A DNA stretch of 31,011 nt, taken from IMG/VR virus record IMGVR_UViG_3300008450_000277, positions 1 to 31,011 of that record. One strand, written 5' to 3'. The stretch's first letter is position 1, and every line of letters begins with the position of its first letter. This DNA is from a virus. Shown in pieces: positions 23,327 to 30,700 of this stretch. Position numbers and translations under genes: made by a program. The notes beneath the pieces are model-generated. The model was given only the letters and a program-made list of their open reading frames with translations. It ran no database searches and was not told the origin of the DNA.

Positions 23327-23737
23327 AAAATAGATAGCAGCACCTTCAGCAATAGCAGTCAATGCTATTATAGCTGATATCTTGCGCCATCTTTTTTTCC
23401 TTTTCTGTTCAGTCAATAATTGCTCTTCGCACTTGCTTGTTGCGATAGATTTCTGCAAGTCATATAATCGCTGCAAGTCCTCTTGATTGTTTGATTGGAT
23501 ACCTACTACCTTAATGTAGTCACTAATGATAGAACGCAAGTGAATGATGATGCTATCTTTCGATTCACTATCTGCGTACCAGTATTCCAGAGAATTAAAA
23601 CACAAGTTGAATGCTTGGTCACTTGACAACTTTTGGATTGTATCTACCACTGAAGTATCTCTGCTCGAATAGTAGCTGGTTGCGTTTGCGTAGTTCGTTG
23701 TTAGTGCTATCATCAGCAGTAAGAATAACCTTTTCAT
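23315..23737 (-). CDS. Spanin-like protein with signal peptide and C-terminal membrane segment
   Basis: The 140-residue product starts MKRLFLLLMIALTTNYANA, a likely signal peptide with cleavage after ANA. It has a polar periplasmic-type middle and a basic RKKRWRK stretch followed by the C-terminal segment ISAIIALTAIAEGAAIYFLV. There is no lipobox Cys. Its first 119 bases overlap, in another frame, the end of the upstream gene, which has an N-terminal membrane segment and a long coiled coil. Overlapping genes of this kind are typical of i-spanin/o-spanin pairs. Because the C-terminal segment is unusual for an o-spanin, this is inference. Confidence 0.55.
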   Translation of the reverse strand: MKRLFLLLMIALTTNYANATSYYSSRDTSVVDTIQKLSSDQAFNLCFNSLEYWYADSESKDSIIIHLRSIISDYIKVVGIQSNNQEDLQRLYDLQKSIATSKCEEQLLTEQKRKKRWRKISAIIALTAIAEGAAIYFLVR

Positions 23738-23990
23738 TCTTGTAGTAGTTATTGATTATCGTTTCTTTTCTTTTTTCAATTAATCGAATGGTATCGTGTT
23801 TGAGTTCAATGCTATTGTTCAAACTATCTATTTGACGATAGCCATTCTTGATATTTTGTTCTATTCTTTCCATCTCTTTTATAAGATTTTTTTCACTATC
23901 AGATTTTCTGAACACAACAATAATTGTAAGAATGATATAAAATATGTTGGCTATTATAACCCCTATTGTAATTCTATCAAATTTGTTCAT
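23619..23990 (-). CDS. Putative i-spanin: membrane-anchored coiled-coil protein
   Basis: The 123-residue protein has one N-terminal membrane segment (ITIGVIIANIFYIILTIIVVF) and then a charged, coiled-coil region (about residues 34-75, with IKEMERIEQNIKNGYRQID and LIEKRKETIINNYY). This is the Rz-like inner-membrane spanin layout. The downstream gene overlaps its 3' part by 119 bases in a different frame. The pair lies at the convergent end of the minus-strand block, next to, but opposite in orientation to, the holin-endolysin genes. Function would be outer-membrane disruption at lysis. Confidence 0.58.
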   Translation of the reverse strand: MNKFDRITIGVIIANIFYIILTIIVVFRKSDSEKNLIKEMERIEQNIKNGYRQIDSLNNSIELKHDTIRLIEKRKETIINNYYKNEKVILTADDSTNNELRKRNQLLFEQRYFSGRYNPKVVK

Positions 23991-24024
23991 CTTGTTCTAT
24001 GCTATTAAGTAGTTATTTTCATTA

Positions 24025-24765
24025 TTATTTAGTATCACAAAATATTCCGCAGTCATAGCTTTTGATTTTACCACCTTTGGCATTGACTGGTAGTTCATCA
24101 AGATATATGCGAACTCCTTTATGCTTAACTAATTTGCATTTAATTCTTCTACTTTGCTCTGCACGTTGAAAAAATACCTCTGGATGCTTTTCTCTTACAA
24201 GATTCCAATAAGTTGGCGAACTTGACTTCACGCATCCTATACAATTTGCATTTGGATAACCAAGTTTATAGATATAAGGCAATTCTATTCCAGCATTTTC
24301 TAAAATATTGAAACAATTACCTTTACTTAAATTTGCATCAATTAAAACTGGTATAACATTTTCTCTTTCAAATTTGACAAATCTTTCGTGTCTATCTTGC
24401 TCATCTTTTGTAAACCCTAAAACGTGATAATCAATCTTATTGTTTAATTCAAACTCGTACCTTGCTTGTTTTTTTAAGAGAAGTGTACAAGGTGCGCCAT
24501 TAATCCCAGACATATACTTTCTCATATTCCAAACGTCAACTGCACTTGTTGTTTGTATTTTAGTGTTTACTGCTCGAATTATATCAATTCCAATCCATTG
24601 CTCAACATCTTTTAAAAATCGTTGATTGTCTTCGTGTTCTTCGTCAACTGGATTATTCACAATCAATATAGTATTGTCTTTTCCATATTTTTCTATGGTT
24701 AATTTTGCAGCAACTGCTGATGCAGCACCACAAGAAAACCAAACAGCTATTGTTTTATTTTTCAT
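24025..24765 (-). CDS. PAPS reductase-like PP-loop protein
   Basis: The 246-residue protein carries an N-terminal PP-loop variant, WFSCGAASAVAAK (SCGAAS at 11-16), typical of phage PAPS reductase/ATP-pyrophosphatase proteins. Further family marks are APCTLLLK (Cys93), GFTKDEQDRHERF (117-129) and NCIGCVK (Cys175, Cys178), with a CGIFC pair at the C-terminus (239, 243). The Cys set could bind metal or an Fe-S cluster. Such proteins activate a substrate with ATP; in phages the substrate is unknown, with sulfur or nucleotide modification considered. It overlaps the upstream membrane-protein gene by 11 bases. It is AT-rich compared with most genes here. Confidence 0.85.
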   Translation of the reverse strand: MKNKTIAVWFSCGAASAVAAKLTIEKYGKDNTILIVNNPVDEEHEDNQRFLKDVEQWIGIDIIRAVNTKIQTTSAVDVWNMRKYMSGINGAPCTLLLKKQARYEFELNNKIDYHVLGFTKDEQDRHERFVKFERENVIPVLIDANLSKGNCFNILENAGIELPYIYKLGYPNANCIGCVKSSSPTYWNLVREKHPEVFFQRAEQSRRIKCKLVKHKGVRIYLDELPVNAKGGKIKSYDCGIFCDTK

Positions 24766-25135
24766 TTTCTATTGAGTTTATAGAATGGTTGGTATCAATG
24801 AAGTCCAGTAATGCGTTCAATGCGCTGCCTAATTTAGTAAGATTTTTCTTCTGCTGATTCTTGCCAAGTACTGATGAAATTGTTTCATCTTCGTCACCGA
24901 ATGGAGTGCTATCATCTTTAATTAGTAGGTCATTGAATAGTTCAGCACAAAAGACATTTCCTAACTGGTCAATGGCAATGGCGCAAGAACGAAAGTATGT
25001 ACTGACCTTGTTCAAATACTTCTTGAACCTTAAAGAAAACAAATAGGATAAGAATGCGTAAAGCATCCCTACTACCAACAATGGAGATAGTAGGAATGCG
25101 ATACACAATAGAAGTAGATTGTTCAGCAATTTCAT
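24755..25135 (-). CDS. Conserved phage membrane protein
   Basis: The 126-residue product starts with a long hydrophobic region (residues 1-35, LLNNLLLLCIAFLLSPLLVVGM and LYAFLSYLFSL). The cytoplasmic or periplasmic rest holds IAIDQLGNVFCAELFNDLL, then FGDEDETISSVLGKN, and a C-terminal ALNALLDFIDTNHSINSIE. The DQLGN...DETIS..LGKN...DFID..H pattern recurs in many phages of different hosts, but has no established function. Its ATG overlaps the stop of the next gene (ATGA), and its end overlaps the PP-loop gene. Confidence 0.7.
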   Translation of the reverse strand: MKLLNNLLLLCIAFLLSPLLVVGMLYAFLSYLFSLRFKKYLNKVSTYFRSCAIAIDQLGNVFCAELFNDLLIKDDSTPFGDEDETISSVLGKNQQKKNLTKLGSALNALLDFIDTNHSINSIENEK

Positions 25136-25533
25136 TTGAACGATATTGCAAATGTTTCACCACCTTCAATCTTCAATGCTGGTTCAATTCTGATGCCATT
25201 AGAGTCATAGATTTCTTCTGTTGTTTCTGCTGCTTTCTGTGACAACTCTTGGTAGAGTTTCAACTTCTTTTGAGTTTCTTCAACCAGTGTGCAACCTTTG
25301 TATGTCCATCTGGATGCTTCATTCTTCATTTGAATCTTCGCTCCGAATGCAGAGAAGTTCTTTTCGCCAAACCTTGAGAATGCAGTGTGTGCTTCTGGTT
25401 TGATTTGCTCCATTGAATCTTTGATGATGTCTGATAACCTCTTCAGCATAACGTATGCTTGTCCAGCATTCGCGTTACCATTTTCAACTGCATCAACGAT
25501 TGTGATGATTTGTGTTTCGATTTGTTCTGTCAT
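25132..25533 (-). CDS. Conserved hypothetical protein, 133 residues
   Basis: The product is helical in the first half (TQIITIVDAVENGNANAGQAYVMLKRLSDII) and has a motif KPEAHTAFSRFGEKNF, AFGAKIQMK and RWTYKGC in the centre. This is a recurring small phage protein in Bacteroidota phages. Its start is preceded by AACAAACAACACA-ATG, the leader shared with four other minus-strand genes. No catalytic motif is visible. It lies between the large terminase region and the PP-loop gene. Confidence 0.68.
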   Translation of the reverse strand: MTEQIETQIITIVDAVENGNANAGQAYVMLKRLSDIIKDSMEQIKPEAHTAFSRFGEKNFSAFGAKIQMKNEASRWTYKGCTLVEETQKKLKLYQELSQKAAETTEEIYDSNGIRIEPALKIEGGETFAISFK

Positions 25534-25544
25534 TGTGTTGTTTG

Positions 25545-25781
25545 TTATTGATATTTTTTCTTAAGGTACTTTTTAAGTTTCTCTTTGTTTTCTTCATTAT
25601 CCCATTCTATGTTTCCTTCCCAATTATAAGCATCTCGCATATCATAACCAGCTTTATACGCATATTCAATCTGCTCAATCTCCATTTTGGAAGTCTGGTT
25701 AATTAATTTGAGAAAATCATCATCGTTGTCAATAGTTAGTGCTTCCTCAAGATACCGCTGAAATGCCGTTAATTTATTCAT
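25545..25781 (-). CDS. Small acidic hypothetical protein, 78 residues
   Basis: The protein is acidic in the middle (TIDNDDDFLKLINQTSKME) and Lys-rich at the end (EKLKKYLKKKYQ), predicted all-helical. The segment IEQIEYAYKAGYDMRDAYNW resembles small phage proteins of unknown role. The gene has the AATAAAAACACA-ATG leader shared with several neighbours and is AT-rich. It follows the large terminase gene after 18 bases. No function is proposed. Confidence 0.62.
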   Translation of the reverse strand: MNKLTAFQRYLEEALTIDNDDDFLKLINQTSKMEIEQIEYAYKAGYDMRDAYNWEGNIEWDNEENKEKLKKYLKKKYQ

Positions 25782-25799
25782 TGTGTTTTTATTTGTTGT

Positions 25800-27104
25800 T
25801 TATCTGATTCCGTATCTTCTATAGTTGGGATATAAGTCAAAGTATTTTCTCATCATTATCATATCAGCAATGTCTGGAGAGAATCCGTGCATACGCTTAA
25901 TCTCATCCTTTGGTGTCACTTGCCTTCTCTTTTCTGTGTTGGCAGTGTAATTCCTTACCACTTCCAATTCCTTGATGATATCACTCTTGTATGACTTGCA
26001 GATAAATGTCATTGAATTATTAGCAATGTCATCTGCTATTTTAAAGTAGCATTCACTTTTCAGATTCAAATATATCTCTGGTTCAGTAGAACGACCACCA
26101 TTGTTGAATGCTTGACATTTAAGTATTCCAACCACACCAATTCCCAAGCCATCAGCATCGACAACTATGTTTGACAATCTAACATTGTGCTGGATGGATA
26201 GCTGGCGAATGTAATCAGCAACTTCATTTGGGTACTTGTGTTCCAGTTTATGAATCTCAAGCAATGTCATACCATCCCACAACCCAATGATTGTTTTATC
26301 ATTGCCTAAAGCAGCAATGTCAGCAGTTATGTATTTGGTCTTATTGCCTACAATCTCGTCCCTAAAGCAGCGAAGCAAATCGTCATAGTGGTACAATCTA
26401 TCATTGCTATCATCAAAGTCCCAGTCACCATCTTTCAATCTTTTTCTGTCACGTTCTGAAAGTCTTGATAGCTTGTCAAGATATGATTGTGGCAAGTGTG
26501 GATTATCATCTGGAAGTGAACGAATGAATGCTCTATCGAATCTTAAGTTACCAGAACGATGTGCATCAAAGAACTCGTTGTATAACCATCCTTTGGTCGG
26601 ATTGCAAGTCATCAAGCCTTTTGGTCTGCCATCTATTAAATTGTATCGTACACGAGAATCAAGAATCTCAATAGCACGTTTACTTACTTCAGCAACTTCA
26701 TCAACAAAATAATCTGTAATTTCAAGCGAACCAAGTCTTGTGAACTCAACATCACTCGGCATATCTCTCAAGTCCATCAATACAATTTCACTTCCATTGA
26801 AGAACTTGATTGTCTGTTCTTGCTGATTATAAGTGTAGTGAACATCTTTGACCAGACCAATGTCAACGCATATCTTCCAAAATGTTTTCATCGTTGTCTG
26901 CTTCAACTTCTTCAACTCGCATCTACCTATCAACCCTCTGGTGTTGGCATACTTTAATCGTCTTGATATCTGCCACGCACAACCAAGATAAGACTTACCA
27001 CCACCAGCAGCACCACCAAATAGCAGCAGTTCGCAATCAGTATTGTTGATTGACAAATAACTCAATGCTTCTTGCTGCCTTTGGGTGTACTCAAACTGAT
27101 ACAT
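25800..27104 (-). CDS. terL: Terminase large subunit
   Basis: The 434-residue protein has an N-terminal ATPase with Walker A GGAAGGGKS (30-38) and Walker B YFVDEV (132-137; Asp135, Glu136), and MTCNPT (165-170) as the coupling motif. The C-terminal nuclease domain has ITADIAALG (Asp262), VVDADGLG (Asp316, Asp318) and SPDIADMIM near 415, the acidic triad of the RNase H-like fold. It packages DNA into proheads through the portal. The ATG overlaps the stop of a winged-helix gene. Unlike in most phages, it lies on the strand opposite to the portal, capsid and small terminase-like genes. Confidence 0.95.
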   Translation of the reverse strand: MYQFEYTQRQQEALSYLSINNTDCELLLFGGAAGGGKSYLGCAWQISRRLKYANTRGLIGRCELKKLKQTTMKTFWKICVDIGLVKDVHYTYNQQEQTIKFFNGSEIVLMDLRDMPSDVEFTRLGSLEITDYFVDEVAEVSKRAIEILDSRVRYNLIDGRPKGLMTCNPTKGWLYNEFFDAHRSGNLRFDRAFIRSLPDDNPHLPQSYLDKLSRLSERDRKRLKDGDWDFDDSNDRLYHYDDLLRCFRDEIVGNKTKYITADIAALGNDKTIIGLWDGMTLLEIHKLEHKYPNEVADYIRQLSIQHNVRLSNIVVDADGLGIGVVGILKCQAFNNGGRSTEPEIYLNLKSECYFKIADDIANNSMTFICKSYKSDIIKELEVVRNYTANTEKRRQVTPKDEIKRMHGFSPDIADMIMMRKYFDLYPNYRRYGIR

Positions 27105-27457
27105 TATATCAATTCGTATTGTGGTGAATGATTATTGTTGATTGCATCCAGAACTGATTGAATAGAGTTGATTCTATCAGTCAATGACTGAACATATTTG
27201 TGGAACTCTTGCTGCGTTCTTGCAACATAGTATCCTTTGCTGCTGGCACATAAATCAGATACTAATCCATTTCTTCGAATGTAATTAATAATGATTCTGA
27301 TTCGTGCTTGACTGATGTTCACTTGCTCTTGAATGTGGGTGCAAGATAATGCTTTATCCCTTCCGTAGCTTTGCTTGAGCATTGCTATTATAGTAGGCAA
27401 GTGTTTCATTTCTTCATCAGTCAATTTGTAAGTGATGTTCTCAAAGTTTGTAATCAT
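27104..27457 (-). CDS. Winged-helix DNA-binding protein
   Basis: The 117-residue protein has helices YKLTDEEMKHLPTIIAML and KALSCTHIQEQVNISQARIRIIINYIRRNGLV, an HTH with a wing (CASSKGYYVAR) and a C-terminal helix pair. Such proteins sit directly upstream of large terminase in phages of Bacteroidota; its stop codon overlaps the large terminase start (TAATG). It could be a transcription regulator or a non-canonical small terminase. The plus-strand HTH protein at 5411 is the other small-terminase candidate; the sequence alone does not settle which one. Confidence 0.72.
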   Translation of the reverse strand: MITNFENITYKLTDEEMKHLPTIIAMLKQSYGRDKALSCTHIQEQVNISQARIRIIINYIRRNGLVSDLCASSKGYYVARTQQEFHKYVQSLTDRINSIQSVLDAINNNHSPQYELI

Positions 27458-27469
27458 TGGTGTGTGATT

Positions 27470-28543
27470 TTAATTAAGAATTGACAACCATTGTTCATAT
27501 ACTTGTTTTGCTATTTGTGCAGTCATTACGGGTGGCACGCTCATACCGATTAAATAATTATACCTTAATTTTAAAAAATCATAATCCAAAGGAAAAGTAC
27601 CAGCTTTGCAAAATTCTTTTTTTGTTAATCTTCTATTGTGTTCATAGTGATAAGCTGTACCATCATTGTGAGCCGGTATTGTAGGTATTGGTTTATTTCT
27701 ATTTACTCTGAAAGCATTATGCAACATACCTTTGTGATGCACACTACTAAAATTATTCCCCTCTTGACATAACTCAAGACATTTCATATATGAAGGACAA
27801 ATAGAATAAATATCTTTTTCAATTTCATATTCATCTATTTCCAAAAAAGGAATCTCAGGTTCTTTGAATTCAAGTATTAATCTTGGAGAAATTGCAAACA
27901 TATCTTTTTGATATAAAAATGGTTCAGCTAAATCTTTACGCAAAGCAATAAAGAAAACTCGTTCCCTTCTTTGTGGAACTCCCATTTTACTTGCATCCAA
28001 TAACCAATGTTGGCAATAATAACCAGCCAAGTCAAATTCTTTGTAAATTTCTCTTGCATAGGTTTTTGCTTCGCCCAATAGCAATCCTTTGACATTCTCA
28101 GCGATAACAACTTTTGGTTGTAGTTTTTTAGCCAAATCAATAAAATCAAAAAACAAAGTATCTAAAACTTGTTGCGCTTGCCCTTCTTTGAATACTTTAT
28201 CTTTGCCCCAGTCTTTTTCACGATTTCCACTCATCGAAAAGCTGCTACAAGGTGGCGAACCGTCTAATATATCTAAATGATAAAGTTCATCAGGTAAATC
28301 AGTTCTTAATTTAAAAGTTTGTATTGGCTCTAAATAAGCGTATTTTGGATTGTGGTTAGCCTTGTATGCTTCAATCATTTTAGAGTCAATTTCATTGCAT
28401 CCCAATACATCAAAGCCAGCTAATTTATATCCCATTGTCGAGCCACCACCACAAGCAAAACAACTAAACACAGTTCCTTTGTCTTTTGTGAAATTTGCAT
28501 CTTTTAAATTCCAAGAATATGGAAATTGGTGCTTAAGTTTCAT
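27470..28543 (-). CDS. DNA (cytosine-5) methyltransferase
   Basis: The 357-residue enzyme has the full C5-MTase motif set: FACGGGS (29-35, motif I), GSPPCSSFS (95-103, motif IV, nucleophile Cys99), AENVKGLL (148-155, motif VI) and QRRERVFFIA (191-200, motif VIII). Motifs IX/X are in the last part (FPLDYDFLKLRY, then GMSVPPVMTAQIAKQV). No restriction gene is adjacent, so it is probably a solitary methyltransferase protecting phage DNA. The gene is more AT-rich than most in the window, suggesting recent acquisition. ATGA overlap with the upstream gene. Confidence 0.96.
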   Translation of the reverse strand: MKLKHQFPYSWNLKDANFTKDKGTVFSCFACGGGSTMGYKLAGFDVLGCNEIDSKMIEAYKANHNPKYAYLEPIQTFKLRTDLPDELYHLDILDGSPPCSSFSMSGNREKDWGKDKVFKEGQAQQVLDTLFFDFIDLAKKLQPKVVIAENVKGLLLGEAKTYAREIYKEFDLAGYYCQHWLLDASKMGVPQRRERVFFIALRKDLAEPFLYQKDMFAISPRLILEFKEPEIPFLEIDEYEIEKDIYSICPSYMKCLELCQEGNNFSSVHHKGMLHNAFRVNRNKPIPTIPAHNDGTAYHYEHNRRLTKKEFCKAGTFPLDYDFLKLRYNYLIGMSVPPVMTAQIAKQVYEQWLSILN

Positions 28544-29325
28544 TTGATTTTGTTTTTTAAAAATTGAACGTATAATAGCTTCTTCATTTCATTCATTACT
28601 GATTCCTTGTATAGCTGGTGCATTCTTTCGTTGCTGGTTATCCTTTGCATTTTTGTCCTTGTCAACTCTTGTTCATCAGCTATGTTTTTCTTCGCTTGCT
28701 TCTTTGCGCTTGACCATTCTTCTTCTGACCAAGATTCATCTGTTGCATTGTTGCTGGAATAGAGCCAATCATACATTCGCGTTCCAAGCATATAAGCACT
28801 TCTGAACTTTCCTTCTTTGGCATAATCAATGTCTTTATCGAATATGTCTTGCATATAATTAATTCCTTCAGTTGATGGCGCGAGTTGTTTGGATGTATCA
28901 ATGTAGTTGACGTTTACTTCATTCCATTTTTTCATCGCATCGTTTCTCAATTCTTTGTAGTCAGATAATACATTGCCGATAAACATATTGTCGAAAGACT
29001 TGAATGAGTTATGCTTTGAAGTCAACTTACCAGCAGCATTCATTTCAAATGCAAGTTGAAAGTCCTTGCAACTGCACCAGCTAAAATGGTCTTGAAGAAA
29101 AGAATGTGATTGTAACACTGGCTCTATTCGCTCTGGTTGTGGTATCTGGTGGAATACTAACTGAGCATAATACAACTCAAGGAATCTTCGCTGGTCTATC
29201 ATTGCAATCAACTCGTCTGTGCTTGCTGCGATTATCTTTCTGAAATCAGCATTGTAAACTTTACCCAAGTTGTTGAGCAAGTCTTTCGAATCCATCGACG
29301 GACGTGCCTTTTCCAAATGTTCCAT
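28540..29325 (-). CDS. Phage replication-associated hypothetical protein, 261 residues
   Basis: The protein is helical, with WCSCKDFQLAFEMNAAGKL and SKHNSFKSFDNMFIGNVLSDYKELRN in the centre and a highly charged C-terminus (EEEWSSAKKQAKKNIADEQELTR). The pattern is found in Bacteroidota phages between a DnaT-like short protein and other replication genes. The start overlaps the upstream gene by 65 bases in another frame. An internal in-frame ATG at 29293-29295 is an alternative start. A role as helicase loader or replisome partner is inference; no catalytic motif was found. Confidence 0.62.
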   Translation of the reverse strand: MEHLEKARPSMDSKDLLNNLGKVYNADFRKIIAASTDELIAMIDQRRFLELYYAQLVFHQIPQPERIEPVLQSHSFLQDHFSWCSCKDFQLAFEMNAAGKLTSKHNSFKSFDNMFIGNVLSDYKELRNDAMKKWNEVNVNYIDTSKQLAPSTEGINYMQDIFDKDIDYAKEGKFRSAYMLGTRMYDWLYSSNNATDESWSEEEWSSAKKQAKKNIADEQELTRTKMQRITSNERMHQLYKESVMNEMKKLLYVQFLKNKIK

Positions 29326-29659
29326 TGCTTAATGTTTTTTGCGTTACGAATTTAGACATATCCCAAGCAGCTATTGCCGCACGTTTCCAATCTTTCATCT
29401 TTCGCTTTCCATAGTGCCAATCAGTCTGCTCATAGTGCGCTATGAACTTCTGTGCAAATCTTCTTCCATCTTCCCAGCTACCATCTGTTTTATGCACGAA
29501 GTATTCTATAACTTCAGTTTCTGTTGGTGGTGTGAATCGCTTATTCTCTTGCTTACAATAATCAGCATATACTTTCATCATTCTGATACATTCTTCGGGA
29601 CTTATTAATCCTTGCTCGTTTGCTTTCGAATGCTGGTAGAAAAAATCTTCTGTTTTCAT
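29261..29659 (-). CDS. Replication-associated small protein (DnaT/primosomal-like)
   Basis: The 132-residue protein has helices RMMKVYADYCKQENKRFTPP, TETEVIEYFVHKTDGSWEDGRRFAQKFIAHYEQ and KMKDWKRAAIAAWDMSKFV. The W..gkrkm.DWkrAai.W pattern is found in phage replication (primosome-type) proteins, in which a short helical segment binds ssDNA or helicase. It overlaps the following gene by 65 bases and the previous gene's stop by four (ATGA-like). Family assignment is tentative. Confidence 0.6.
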   Translation of the reverse strand: MKTEDFFYQHSKANEQGLISPEECIRMMKVYADYCKQENKRFTPPTETEVIEYFVHKTDGSWEDGRRFAQKFIAHYEQTDWHYGKRKMKDWKRAAIAAWDMSKFVTQKTLSNGTFGKGTSVDGFERLAQQLG

Positions 29660-30225
29660 ATCGTTTTGCTATTAAGTATTTCGTTGACTTCTTCAATTAT
29701 CTCTTGACCTATATACTCTCTACATATATCAGCAGTCTGTTTCTGGTTTTCACTTTTAGCAGCACCATAAGCAGCATCATAAGCAGCAGCATTAGCAATA
29801 TCATTGATTGCGGCACAACCAGAATTATGAATAGCAGCAGCATAAGCAGCATAAGCAGCAGCGCGATAACAATAACCATCAATAATACCATCAATACCAT
29901 CAATATTATCAATATAGGCAATATCAGCAGCAAAAGCGGCAACTATTAATGCTTCGTGTTCGACTTCACCTTTACCATAAGCCATGGCAATATCAACTGC
30001 ATTTAAACTTCGCTCATCTTTCATTAGATGTCTAACCGTATTCGCACAATGTGCTTTAGCTAAAGTAATTTTACGATTATCTACATTGACGTGAAAAGCC
30101 AGCCATAGCAACCAATCTCCTCTGTGACATTCAGCTACTACTTCTTTGATTGTCTTTGCGGCAGCCCAATCACGAGCAACGCCACAAGCATTTAATTCTT
30201 CCAGTAATTCTTGAAATGTTTTCAT
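29656..30225 (-). CDS. Ala-rich repeat protein of the Imm5-like phage family
   Basis: The 189-residue protein starts MKTFQELLEELNACGVARDW, then CHRGDWLLWLAFHV and KITLAKAHCANTVRHL, a pattern of an Imm5-like family (CxrGDWlLWla...). The second half is an Ala/Ile/Asp-rich set of short repeats (AAYAAYAAA, DIAYIDNIDGIDGIIDG, NAAAYDAAYGAA), coded by tandem triplets. Homologues with such Ala-rich tails occur in many phages without a settled role. The leader is AATAATACACA-ATG. Low-complexity repeats may vary in length between isolates. Confidence 0.68.
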   Translation of the reverse strand: MKTFQELLEELNACGVARDWAAAKTIKEVVAECHRGDWLLWLAFHVNVDNRKITLAKAHCANTVRHLMKDERSLNAVDIAMAYGKGEVEHEALIVAAFAADIAYIDNIDGIDGIIDGYCYRAAAYAAYAAAIHNSGCAAINDIANAAAYDAAYGAAKSENQKQTADICREYIGQEIIEEVNEILNSKTI

Positions 30226-30241
30226 TGTGTATTATTTTTTT

Positions 30242-30700
30242 TTAATGAACGTATTTTTGAAGTACATAGATTCCTTTGTCAGTTAGATAGTCATTCAAGC
30301 TATCTATTCTCTCCTTAAGCATTGAATCAAAGTTGTAATTCTCGATGCATTTATTCCTTGCGTGAATAACTGAACAATGGTCACGCTTGTTGAACATCTT
30401 GCCAATCTCAACCATTGATAGCACTCCTTTGAAATTCTCGTGCAGTGCAAACATAATGACGTGACGAATGATAGTGATGTCCTGTTGGCGTGTCTTGTTG
30501 AACACTTCTTGTGCGCTGACGTTGTACTGCTCTTGCGCCCAATTCAACATATAGTCCATCATTTTTCTCACTCTTACTGGTGTGGCGTACAACTTACCAT
30601 TGAACATCTTGTTGAACTCTTCAACGAAAATATCTTGCTTGTCTGGAATAACATATTCAATGAACTTTTCTGGCGAGTAATATTTGTCTGTTTTATTCAT
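30242..30700 (-). CDS. Stand-alone DnaA domain IV-like DNA-binding protein
   Basis: Residues 58-120 of this 152-residue protein match the C-terminal domain of DnaA. They read YNVSAQEVFNKTRQQDITIIRHVIMF, then MVEIGKMFNKRDHCSVIHARNKC, with the DnaA signature DHCSVIHA (107-114). There is no AAA+ ATPase domain. It could therefore bind DnaA-box-like sites without ATP-driven opening, recruiting or blocking host DnaA, or initiating phage replication. No perfect TTATCCACA box was noticed. The start overlaps the end of the HTH gene by eight bases. Confidence 0.85.
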   Translation of the reverse strand: MNKTDKYYSPEKFIEYVIPDKQDIFVEEFNKMFNGKLYATPVRVRKMMDYMLNWAQEQYNVSAQEVFNKTRQQDITIIRHVIMFALHENFKGVLSMVEIGKMFNKRDHCSVIHARNKCIENYNFDSMLKERIDSLNDYLTDKGIYVLQKYVH

